From NCBI GenBank assembly GCA_015227615.1, contig JAALGZ010000004.1, positions 806,001-870,000 on the forward strand: a stretch of 64,000 nucleotides of DNA, read 5' to 3'. Positions 1 through 10,258 of this stretch are shown here, one piece after another. This DNA comes from Labyrinthula sp. Ha (lineage: Eukaryota > Sar > Bigyra > Labyrinthulida > Labyrinthulaceae). Made by a program: the position numbers and the translations under genes. The notes under the pieces were generated by a model. That model had not been told where the DNA came from. It did not search any database and was given only the letters and a program-made list of their open reading frames with translations. The stretch's first letter is position 1, and every line of letters starts with the position of its first letter.

Positions 1-1678
1 GAATATTCTGTTATTGAAAACAATGATATTTCAAGAATCATGTTTAGCAGTTACTCTAATCTTAAGAGTATAGCTTAGTGCTACGTAATAGAATCAGAGA
101 ATAAGACTTCATTTTGGCGGCGTAAGAGCTTAGACTTTTTGCTTCAAAACATTAAGTAAGACGAACGGGGAAATCTCCCTTTCTGCGACTAGAGAAAAAC
201 AATCTATCCCATGGTTTGGGCCTTGGTGACACGTGTGTTTGTAATGCGTTGATGAATTTATCACTGAGAAACAACCCATATAATTCTAAGGTTAAACTGG
301 GACAATTTGTTTCAACACATATGTATCCTGTCATCGTGTAATTTTACTGGAAACCGCTAAACGAATAAGAGACAGAGCTTGGCACTTGGACTATAATTAT
401 ATTCATAACACTATCAGCGCGAACTTGCCGTTCTATCGTTTCAATTGAAGCACTTCCTTTTATTCTTGCTTTGCACTTTCCATTCTGCGGTAGACTTATT
501 CTTAGAAACAAGAGACTACTTCTATAGTCATTTACACGAAACGAATTCATGCTAATGCACGCTTCTTGCCAGTGATTATTGACTAGTTTAAAGTTTTGTT
601 GATTAAGAGTAATTTAACCCTTATGTTCAGTTTAAATTCGATCCTCATTCAGTAGACGCAATAGTACTTTGGGTAAAGCTTTCATTCAATCCATTTAAGC
701 TGCCCAGCTTTGACCAACAACACTGACCTTAGGAATATGAATTTAATATACAGGTTTATGTTTATAAGAGCTTTAAAATTTATTCAGGTCTTCCAATTTA
801 AGGCAACAGTTTCTACAGCACAATAAACTGATGGAATACTCAAGTTTTCCCTTAGAAACACCTACAGAGTCTTCTTGGTTCTTTTTTTTTCAAACATGAA
901 GTAAACACAGGGATAGTTCCTTAAGAAAAGAGTATAAGATTAGGCTAGTGTGGATAAAGCAATACAAGTTTTAACGAGCTATTTATATTTTGAATATTTC
1001 AATTGTCAGATTCCCCAATTGATGTACTTCTTTTAATTACGGCTCTTCGGATATCGAATTTTGTCTTTTCACGACAAGAATTTAGAACCAATCTGAAACT
1101 GCAACGCTATAGAGTTCCCGAAAGCTATTTTTTGGTTATTCTTGTCTTCGGGTAACTTTTTCTATTTTCTAGGTAGCAACCTGCTAGGTATCAAGGATCA
1201 TTGTCCTGGCATTGAATGAAAAAAAGAAAACGATTTTAAATGGAGCATATTATACTGTTACCTCGTGCATATAAAATTCGACATTTATCATTTTGAATAT
1301 TGTGAAAAGCTAGGTTACCTTTTGCAAAGTCAAGCGCTATAGAAACACCCCATAAGAGATTCAGCTGTCACAAAGATTTTTCTTTAACTCCTGTTAATGT
1401 AGATTTTTCTTCTACTTCCTCAATTTTACTCTCCAACAGGGTTTCAAATAATACCTTTTACAGGAAAGTAGAAGCTTTTGTTTTTTTCAAAAGCAACTTT
1501 CGAGAAAATTTTGCTTTAGCTGTCCCGTTGTATAATTGTTCCGTCAGGCGTGTGGAACTGCGTTGTTCCTATCCCTGGTATTTTTTAGACATATGTCTTA
1601 TTTAGACATGTCTGATTAGGACAGTTCAAAACAAATTAAACGAATCAAAACTCAAAACACAGAGAGAAAAAATCTACG
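1..1678. other. Intergenic, nothing recognised
   Basis: AT-rich sequence upstream of the hydrolase gene. Two frames of 60-68 codons on the minus strand have no family resemblance and composition like the surrounding non-coding DNA. No RNA gene or repeat was recognised. Short-exon genes could still hide here because introns in this genome are only about 30 nt. Confidence 0.4.
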
Positions 1679-2818
1679 ATGGTAAACGATAATGTACCAG
1701 TGTACACTTCTAATCTTCAGGAGAAAAGGGGTGGGGAATGTCTTTTCCTTATAGATATGCAAGTGGATTTTGTAGGAATCATAGGAGAGAAGAATGGCCA
1801 ATCGTCTGCGGGACTTCCTGTCGAAGGCGCGAAAGACGATGCTTATAAAGTTGCCAAGTTCATTGAGAAGAAAAAATTGGACCTGGAAGAAATTTACATT
1901 ACCATGGATACTCACGAGAAATACCATATTGCACACGCTTCATTTTGGTTGAACAATTCACTTCAAAGACCGGCTCCCTTCACAGAAATTACCTCTGATC
2001 AGATTGTTTCAAGACAGGAGTTATACAAAATGAAGAAAACTGGAAACAAAGTATTTTATGCTCCAATTGCCGCTGATCCAAAATATTGTAAAGAATATGC
2101 AAAACACCTTGAAGGAGAAGGTCCGCTGCGAAGATTACGGTTGGAGGTTCCCAATCAGAAGAAAAAAGTTGCTAAAAAAGCAGACTCCGAAGGGTTTAAA
2201 TTGACTATTTGGCCAGATCATTGTATTGTGGGTACAGCTAATCATGCCTTAGCTCCAGATGTGAAGTCAGCGATTGATGATTGGAAAGAGGCTTTACTAG
2301 AGGCATCTTTAAACAAAGGAGGTGCGCTGTTGTCAAGAGAGAAATCATTGTGCAGAGCGCCAACAATTTATTTTAAAGGAACAAATAGCAAGACGGAGCA
2401 TTATAGTGCATTTAGAGCTGAGAAAGAGCTTGATGAGGATCCAAAGACCAAGTTTAATGAACAGTTGTTTTGGCAGCTACACAAGCACGATGTGATTTAT
2501 GTTGCAGGAGAAGCTTCATCACACTGTGTGAACTATTCAGTGAGAGATTTCATTAAGCATTATGATGAACTTGGAAACAGTGCACCTGGAGCTCAAGATC
2601 CTTTTTTGAAGAAAACGAAACTTGTGGTGTTGAAAGATTGTATGTCTCCAGTAATTTTTTGCGATGCTGCTCAGAATAAATTTTTTGAGTTTTGTGCCAA
2701 TTATAATTCCTACAATGCTGAGATGAAAAATCACAGAAATATAAAAAGAAGGGGTCAAAAGTGTGGGCTTACAGTGGAGGTTAGAGATGTTGCTGACTTT
2801 ATGCCTAAAGGAAAATAA
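1679..2818 (+). CDS. Isochorismatase/nicotinamidase-family cysteine hydrolase, long form
   Basis: The protein has 379 residues in one exon. It belongs to the cysteine hydrolase superfamily that includes nicotinamidase (nicotinamide to nicotinate plus ammonia, NAD salvage). Seen in the sequence: LIDMQVDF with candidate catalytic Asp26; D77-T-H79 with His83 and His86 nearby, matching the metal-binding cluster of nicotinamidases; the motif WPDHCIVGT; Lys233 in FKGT; and GEASSHC with candidate nucleophile Cys283. The D-K-C triad is therefore complete. Typical family members have about 200-230 residues. Here roughly 80 extra, Lys-rich residues sit between the metal cluster and WPDHC, and more lie near 200-225. 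The start is the first ATG of the open frame and leaves a normal short leader before the catalytic Asp. The substrate is inferred from the family; another amide or pteridine-like substrate is possible. Confidence 0.85.
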   Translation: MVNDNVPVYTSNLQEKRGGECLFLIDMQVDFVGIIGEKNGQSSAGLPVEGAKDDAYKVAKFIEKKKLDLEEIYITMDTHEKYHIAHASFWLNNSLQRPAPFTEITSDQIVSRQELYKMKKTGNKVFYAPIAADPKYCKEYAKHLEGEGPLRRLRLEVPNQKKKVAKKADSEGFKLTIWPDHCIVGTANHALAPDVKSAIDDWKEALLEASLNKGGALLSREKSLCRAPTIYFKGTNSKTEHYSAFRAEKELDEDPKTKFNEQLFWQLHKHDVIYVAGEASSHCVNYSVRDFIKHYDELGNSAPGAQDPFLKKTKLVVLKDCMSPVIFCDAAQNKFFEFCANYNSYNAEMKNHRNIKRRGQKCGLTVEVRDVADFMPKGK

Positions 2819-5800
2819 ATATGTCTTGGTTTTGCATGTAATTAGGAGTCCTGTATCTAGTTTATGCCTTTAAGCTCGTTCCGCTAAGTTTCCTCTACTG
2901 CAGGTAGTATGAAAATGCGAGTCAGCGTTAGTCTACTTTTTCTTTTTACTCAATTTTGAAACATATAGAAAGGTACTCTTCTAGAAGCAAATTCTTTAGT
3001 TCAATTTTGGTTCTAATTATTTTTCTATGGACTCAATTAAGTTAAGGATACTAGATTGTACTATTATTTTAGTCATAACATTATAATGTTTAGTAAGTTT
3101 TCTCTTATTCTTAATAGAACGATCCTAACCTTATGAAGGAAAAGCTAAATAGAATCTACATGTAATTACTACTTACCCTACCCTCCAGTACAGCTTCATT
3201 TTCCTTGCCGTCAAAAAGCTCACTATAAGAATCCGAAGAGAAAAATACTCTTTTCCGTAAAAAATAGAAATGGAAAAATAAGTCGCTTTGTTACATATCA
3301 GCTTAACTTGTCTGATCCTGCCACAAGGTATCTTCCTACTACTTATAGCTTACGATTCTTCTACTTTCAGCATATAACCATAAGTACACCTTCACTATGA
3401 ACTTGGTGTTAAACATTTCGCTTCAGTCATTTAGTATTCAATGCTAATAAAGTTAAATGATGAAAAACTAAATGTCAGAAATCAATCAGGTGAGCTTGAT
3501 GGTCAATGACAGCTAGTCTCAAGACAAAAACATTGTAAACTTTCGAGAAGAATAAAATGTTTTCGAAAAAATACTGGCCAGCAACCTTAGAAATAAAATA
3601 TGATTCTAATTAGATCTTGGGTTTTACGGAATTTTGGAGGAGAAATTAACTTAAGTTATCATTTCATTCTCTTTTTAAGCATGTCCTAGCTATGTTTGTA
3701 AATAATTGCTACCATGACAGTTTTTTTAGCACAGTATCCGCGGAAGATATAAATCCCTTCTTGGTTCACTCAACTATTTACTTCTTGATGTTAAATGAAA
3801 ACCCAGTTCTAGTAGGGCGCCAGTAATTTTTTTTCCAATGGATGATATCATGGCCTAGAAATGGAACAAAAGGTCTTAGTTCTTTCCAATTAATCTCTAG
3901 AGTTAAGTCTTCGGTGTATGAGGACATGTTTCCCTCTATAGCTGGTGTTAACCGGGGATGTCCACCAAGAATCTAGAAAATTTGGAATCTCAAATATTCA
4001 AATCCCGGAGGCTCTCGTTCTATAACTTTGGTAATTTCATAACTCCTTATCTAAAATTTAGAGTATACCCCACTCTCCACACTCTAAATTTTCCAGATAT
4101 TTTAATATTTCCCGTCAATTTCGGCACAAATTTTCCAGAAATTCATTATAAAATATGAACGAAAGTGAGTACATAAAGAATTAAATGGTCTTGAAGGTCA
4201 TTACTGTGGCTAAAGTGATTTACCTGAAACTCATTGTATAGTTTCGAGCTAGGGTCAGGCCCATACCCGGAATACCAACATAAAGTTTTAGAAGCGGGAC
4301 GTAGCCATGGAAAAATTAAAGAAAAGCAAGATATACCCACAATATTGAGAGAGGGTTCAGGACAGGATTCTTAGAAATGAGTGCAAATCGAGAGCAGCCA
4401 AAAAGATAGACTAAAATAATTATAGCTCGATATCCCGGGCTGTAGTCTCTGATATTTAGCAATTTTTGCAGTTTCAATGCTCGTCTCTGTGTTGTAATAA
4501 TTCTAAGATGATAAAAACTAATACAAATCTAAGATTATTCCACATCTGTTTTAGGATATAAGCCGAGATCACAAAGCCAAATAAGCGCCATGGATTTATT
4601 TTAGTGAATCTGGATTTCTTCTTCTATGAAGATTTACAATTCTAGAAATAAAGACTTCTCATTTGTTCTGTTAATCAGGTTATATTAAAAGCTCCTTTTC
4701 TGCTTGATTAAATTAATTTCCACCAAGAACAATGTTCTCGCAGAAAAGGCAACTGCAAAACGAAGATATATGACTTCATGTACCTTAATATCTTGTAAAA
4801 TTAAATAAAGAAGCACCTTCAAATCGAATTCGTGGTTGTTAAGGTTTTTCTGTACAGTTAGCTGCATTTTCACCAGGCAAATCATACAGTCTTTGAAGGT
4901 ATTAACCTTAACAATTCAAATATCCCAGTAGTTGATGGTAGCGTCTATGGATGTTGCTAAGCCTCCTTTTCACCTTCTTTGATTAATAAAGGTGAAGAAA
5001 TAAACAAACACACCTTATGCTCTTTAAAGTTCTGAGTAGGTACTTAATCTTTAAGAGCAAATTATGGAACTGAGCTCTTGCTGGTGGAGGTTTACAAACA
5101 GATATGAACAATCGTAGATCCAAGAAATGAAACTATCATGTGCCCTTTGGGTCATCCTCTATCTTGGTAAGACATTAACAAATAGCTGTGTAAATATGAA
5201 TTTTTGAACACTATTTAGTTCACAAAAAGTAAAAAAGATGCCTTTTCTCTAGTTCCTTAGAACAGATTTACTTTTTTTCCTGATTTTATTCATTGCAAAT
5301 ACAATAGGAAGCTTTTTGTGCCCCTGGTGTATATATGGAAGGTACTAGCATCGGTAGTAGAGAGTATACAGATAGTTAAGTCCTCAAGGTTAAACAGAAG
5401 AGCCAAGTTAAGGAAAAACATAGCAAGCTAACTAATATTTCTTGAAAGCTCTATTATCAATTGCCATGAATAACTGAAGGTCAATATAGATAGAAAATAT
5501 ACATCACTTAGTGTCATTATGCACCAAGGAAACTCGATATAGTATTCTTAAGGGAATTAACGCAACAAGTAAGTCATAATATGAAGCAAAAGTGGTTCCA
5601 ATTATATTAATGCAGTTAGCTGACTTCAAGGCATATTATCAGTAATTGCTAACTTAATATAACGCAGATGCACATCATATGAATGAAAATGCAACTTAAC
5701 CTATTTTTCATCACAAAATTGTCGTAGAAATTACATTGTAGACTATATCGTCCAGCCTACAGCGGAAAAAAGCAAAGTTTTGCGCTCAATAACAAAATCC

Positions 5801-7153
5801 TGTTTGAAGCATGACCATCACCGCTTAAAGAACAAAAGTATCTATTTGTATAATAAGGAATTTGAAATCAACCTTTGCATCTTTTCGCACAATATTTCCA
5901 GATTTTTTTTGTCATATACGTGACAAAATAAGGCTGGTGACTCTCAAAGTTATAAACTTCTTTCAAGCAGCCTGTGCAATTGTAAGATTGGTAAGGACAA
6001 TGCATATTTTCATAGATTTTAAATTTATTTAACTTATTCTCTTAATTGAACTCATTCTAGAGTCTTGGATCTACTGAGAAATTTGTCTTCGTTATTTTGA
6101 TATACTACACTTTCCGTCATTTGGCAATGTGATCCTACAATAAGATCAGGGATGAACCTATGTCAAATAGCACGGGATGGTTACAGCCGCAGCATGAATA
6201 AATCCAAACGTAGAAAATTACTCAAAATTATTCGGTTTTGAACTAGCGACTGCGCGAAAACGATTTTGTAGATGGGCCTAGTAAGAATCTCGCTGACCTT
6301 ACGGGATCAACCATTGACCCCCTCAGACATGGATGAAACAGAAGCTATAGCAAGGCGGTTTCTAGCCCAAAGAAATGACTGATTCGTACAAAATGTTGTG
6401 TATACCTCGATTAACGCTGAAAGAATATCATTACCTGGGGGTCAAATAACTAGTGGCATTTTCAAAATGATTTTAACTTCAGCAGCGCTTGTTCTGTTGA
6501 TAATTTTGTAGATTAAATTTGTAGACTTATGGGTTAGCATTTATCAGTTATCAATGATTATGAGAGTATCAGATAGTTCTAATAGTATTTTGGGGAATTG
6601 AGACATAATTAAATTAACAACAAGAAAATCTAGATACAGATTATCAGAAAAAAACAAAGCTAACAGAAACCACTAGTTCTATAAGAATTCGACTCATTTG
6701 CGTGTTAAGACTTAGTGTAAAGATCGCCTAAATAATAGAAGACTTGTAAAGTACGAAGGATTTTTTTTTGGGTTCATTCTTTTACCTCAATTGAGCTATG
6801 CGCTTTGTATTAACTTGTTAGCTAACGGATATAGTCAGTATCATATCATCTTATAAGCCTAACGCACTGTTTAGTATCTCCGCCTCGATATACAATATCT
6901 TACTACTTCAAGGTTCATCCCCAGTAGATAAAGAATGTTTCACTTTGTAAAGTTTGCAGGAGAACTCATCTATGAGCATATATTTAAGTATGTGCAAGAA
7001 CCAGAACTTATCCTTTCATCTTTGTGACCTCAACAATAAACCTGTAATCCTGTTAAAATGATCTACCAACCAACCTATAGATTGCTACTTTAACAATTTG
7101 TGGTTCGTATATATAAGTTAATGGTGTATTACCATACATAGAACTATTGTAGA
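2819..7153. other. Intergenic 4.3 kb, mostly featureless
   Basis: AT-rich DNA between the hydrolase and KRR1. The open frames of 64-66 codons look like chance. Around 6,290-6,510 there is a slightly GC-richer stretch with a short coding-like run starting at an ATG at 6,330 (reads MDETEAIARRF) and a hydrophobic run before a stop near 6,511. The two are not in one uninterrupted frame, so no gene is called. Confidence 0.35.
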
Positions 7154-8236
7154 ATGGAGAAAAACAACCACACAGAGAAACCACGATCAAAAAGGTTTCG
7201 AAAGGACAAGCCATGGGATTCAGATAAAATTAATCACTGGAAAATCGAGCCCTGGAAAGTCCCCGAAAAGCACCAACCACTACTAGAAGAAACCTCTTTT
7301 GCTGTGCTGTTTCCAAAGTATAGAGAAGTTTACCTACGTGATAACTGGAAAGAAGTGAAGAAAGCGCTTTCTTCACACCATTTATCTTGTGATTTAAATC
7401 TCATTGAAGGTTCAATGAATGTCAAAACTACAAGAAAAACCTCTGACCCTTACATCATCCTCAAAGCTCGTGATTTTCTGAAACTGCTTTCACGTTCAAT
7501 TGCAGTTGAAAAAGCAAAAGAAATACTTAAGGATGAAATGAACTGTGATGTAATAAAAATCGGTAATTTAATTAGAAACCAGGATCGATTTATAAAGCGT
7601 AGACAAAGGTTAGTTGGCCCTAAAGCACAAACTTTAAAAGCTATTGAGTTGTTAACCAAGTGTTATATTTTTGTTCAAGGTGGAACAGTTTCTGTAATGG
7701 GAAATTTTAAAGGATTAAAACAAGTTCGAAAAATAGTTGTTGATTGTATTCAGAATAATTATCATCCTATATATCATATAAAGAGATTAATGATAATTAG
7801 AGAACTTGAGAAGGACGATAAATTGAAAAATGAAAGTTGGGATCGATTCTTACCAGTCTTTAAGAATATTGGAAAAAAAGAAAAGAATAAGTTTTATGAG
7901 GATAATCAACCGAAGAAAAAAGCAAAGAAGATTAAGAAGAAATATACACCATTTCCTCCCGCTCCCCAAGAGAGCAAGTTGGATAAACAGATTGAATCAG
8001 GAGAATACTTTCTTAACGAAATTCAAAGAAAGGAAAGAAAGCGCATTGAAAAGAGTGAAAAGCAAGCCGAGAAAAGAGAAAGATCTCAACAAGAGCGAAA
8101 AAGAAATAGAGAAAAAGTTTTTGAAGCACCAAAAGAAGATATTCAACGTATAGAGAAAAAAGAAAAACCTGTTTCTCTAGCTGAGATTACAAAGAATGTC
8201 AAGAGTAAAACCAAGAAACTGAAAATTAACAAGTAG
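7154..8236 (+). CDS. KRR1: KRR1, small-subunit processome KH protein
   Basis: A 360-residue single-exon protein. KRR1 is a nucleolar component of the 90S/SSU processome needed for early 18S rRNA processing and 40S assembly. The family signature is intact: the N-terminal [11 protein letters not shown] block, the sequence [18 protein letters not shown] (residues 48-65), the first KH-like fold, and the signature containing [10 protein letters not shown] (148-157) followed by [17 protein letters not shown]. The C-terminal third is Lys/Arg/Glu-rich, as in yeast and human KRR1. Length matches the usual 316-380 residues. The gene converges on B9D1: only 3 bp separate the two stop codons, so the 3' untranslated regions must overlap. 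Confidence 0.95.
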   Translation: MEKNNHTEKPRSKRFRKDKPWDSDKINHWKIEPWKVPEKHQPLLEETSFAVLFPKYREVYLRDNWKEVKKALSSHHLSCDLNLIEGSMNVKTTRKTSDPYIILKARDFLKLLSRSIAVEKAKEILKDEMNCDVIKIGNLIRNQDRFIKRRQRLVGPKAQTLKAIELLTKCYIFVQGGTVSVMGNFKGLKQVRKIVVDCIQNNYHPIYHIKRLMIIRELEKDDKLKNESWDRFLPVFKNIGKKEKNKFYEDNQPKKKAKKIKKKYTPFPPAPQESKLDKQIESGEYFLNEIQRKERKRIEKSEKQAEKRERSQQERKRNREKVFEAPKEDIQRIEKKEKPVSLAEITKNVKSKTKKLKINK

Positions 8237-8239
8237 GGT

Positions 8240-8843
8240 TTACAACTCGTAACCCAGTTCAAAAAAATTCTTAAATCCAATATTAGCAGTTACTTTCACA
8301 GTGCTCTTTAACCCTTTTACAATCAGTTTTTCTCGTCCCTTTGCCTGTGCTAGATCCCGCGGGTTACTTAATTCTGGCCTCATTCCCTTTAAATGAGAAA
8401 GGAAAGATTGTGCAAAGGAAGATGCCATAGGTTTGAAGAGGTGAGAGCAAAATATTTCTGTGAATGTGTTTTCTTTCTGACAATTCCGTGGTAGAAGATG
8501 AAAACATGTGTAACCTTCCAAGACATCCCGTGACAGGATGTCAAATCCATAAACGCTAAGCACAATCTGCGGCCATCCATGCACACTAGTTGAAGAAAAT
8601 GTTATTTGGAGAGGTTGATTCCATATCGCACCTTTACACTTAACCTAAAGATTTAAATCTACCGAATTTGCTGCTTTGGTATGAAATCTGGGTAAGACCA
8701 TAATCATTTCCTTCCAAAATTTCCCAGTCAGGTCCTTTAATAATATCATATCTACAGTAATAGAAACCATTACTGGCAAGCTTTCCCATTTCAATACATC
8801 CTTTTATCGTAACGAAAAACTTTTCCGGAAAATCTCTGTTCAT
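8240..8843 (-). CDS. B9D1: B9 domain-containing protein 1 (two exons)
   Basis: Exons 8843-8663 and 8631-8240 join across a 31-nt GTAG...AAAG intron (8632-8662) to give 190 residues, close to the 204 of human B9D1. B9D1 is part of the MKS/B9 complex at the ciliary transition zone, with B9D2 and MKS1. Conserved stretches seen: KGPDWEILEG, GLTQISYQSS, then across the splice AIWNQPLQITF, and HGWPQIVLSVYGFD, matching the B9 (C2-like) core, followed by RDVLEGYTCFHLLP, GMRPELSNPRDLAQ and ending ELGYEL. I chose the ATG at 8843 (MNRDFPEKFFVTIKG) because the B9 domain begins a few residues later; a leucine-rich open run precedes it. Stop codon TAA lies 3 bp from the KRR1 stop. The 8-TM gene lies 134 bp upstream on the same strand. 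Confidence 0.92.
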
Positions 8844-8977
8844 TTTAGCTAAACGGATACCTTCCAACAACAAAGACGAGCTAAAAAATTAACGTAAAAA
8901 TTTAAACTTAGAACTTGTGACAAGTGTTGAGAAACTAAACTTAAATATTAAGATAAAAAAAGAGATATCACTTAAAA

Positions 8978-10258
8978 TTATACTGATGGCTGGTTAACAT
9001 TATGCCTTTTTTTACTCCTTGTTTGCCTATCTCTTATCATGGCAGCAAAACTAAACATTTCAACTTTTGCAATTAATGCAATCCAACCAGAACACAAAAC
9101 ATTAGTAAAAATAACTGCGTCAATTAACGACAAGGAAACAACTTCTTCAGGCACATCTTCATCAGAAAAGAAAAACAAGTCTCTATTAGAAAGAAGAATA
9201 ATTAAACTAATACCATCGAACAAAACTAAAACTCCTCCAAAAGATTGCATCAAGTCTAATGTTGCATTTCGCATCCTTGGTGGGTAATTTGGATTAAGAT
9301 CCATTATTCTTTGAGTATTCATGAACTCGATTAAACCTCCAAAGCAAACAAACAAACCAAAAAGAGATCGAATGATTGCATAAATTCCTCCTTGTAAATA
9401 GTAACTATCAACTATAGAAATACGTACGGGATTGAAGTCCTTTTCGCCATCTTTCGTAACCTGATCAAGTCCATGAAGAAATAAAAACACAGAAGAAAAA
9501 GAAGTAAATGTAAAAAAATATATATATCCATAACTAACTTTTTGATAAGGGGAGACTAACCAACATAGTGCATGAAAAAGCAGTGTCAGTGTTCCTACAA
9601 TAATTACAGGCTGGACATTAAGATCAATTAACCCTTCTTCTTCACCTTGAGAACCGACTTTAGCAAATAAAATCATAAAAGGATATAGAACCAGTGCTTG
9701 GTTTAAGATTTCAGCAACTGCAACCATTGTCTTGGGACCAAATTTACTGCCAAGATCTTCTTCTATTTCTTTTTTATTCGTTGACCATCCAAACCTAGAC
9801 CCCATAAAGCCGTTTAATAAAATGTAGAAAGGATTTTTTGTGAGTTTCATGTTAGCAACCAAATTTAATAGAGTAAAAAGTGTTTGACCAATAATAGCCA
9901 AGTAAAATCCAGAGAGAAAGTGAATGTCTCTAAGAATGTACAAAGTTCCAAACGTGATAATTGTTTTAATGACTGTAAGAACACTGAATGTGTCGAAGAC
10001 TGGTATTTTTTCTAGAACTTCTTGAGCACCGTTGTTGTTGTAAGTAATGTCAGAAACTGCTGCTTCTGATGGTCGAGGTGCAGGAGATCCAGTTCGTGCA
10101 GTAAATGAGTTTTGGACATTTGCTGTAGGGGAAGGTTTTTTTGGGCGCTCGATTGTGTTAGCGAGTGGCAGGGCACCGAAATCTGCGTAATCAGTGGTAA
10201 TTCCGGTGTGAGTAGAAGGAAGAGATGTAGGAGGAGGTTTTGGAGCTTGGAATGACAT
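8978..10258 (-). CDS. Polytopic membrane protein, about 8 TM segments, unrecognised
   Basis: 426 residues in one exon from the ATG at 10258. The first ~90 residues are rich in Pro, Ser and Thr and look cytosolic and disordered. From residue ~95 on there are about eight hydrophobic segments, including TVIKTIITFGTLYILRDIHF, YLAIIGQTLFTLLNLVA, TLTLLFHALCWLVS, YIYFFTFTSFSSVFLFLHG and FGGVLVLFDGISLIILL. The tail is short and basic (RQTRSKKRH). I do not recognise the family; no transporter, channel or enzyme signature is visible. An endomembrane-tetraspan-like or solute-carrier-like role would be a guess. It lies in tandem with B9D1, 134 bp apart, which may be incidental. Confidence 0.85.
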   Translation of the reverse strand: MSFQAPKPPPTSLPSTHTGITTDYADFGALPLANTIERPKKPSPTANVQNSFTARTGSPAPRPSEAAVSDITYNNNGAQEVLEKIPVFDTFSVLTVIKTIITFGTLYILRDIHFLSGFYLAIIGQTLFTLLNLVANMKLTKNPFYILLNGFMGSRFGWSTNKKEIEEDLGSKFGPKTMVAVAEILNQALVLYPFMILFAKVGSQGEEEGLIDLNVQPVIIVGTLTLLFHALCWLVSPYQKVSYGYIYFFTFTSFSSVFLFLHGLDQVTKDGEKDFNPVRISIVDSYYLQGGIYAIIRSLFGLFVCFGGLIEFMNTQRIMDLNPNYPPRMRNATLDLMQSFGGVLVLFDGISLIILLSNRDLFFFSDEDVPEEVVSLSLIDAVIFTNVLCSGWIALIAKVEMFSFAAMIRDRQTRSKKRHNVNQPSV

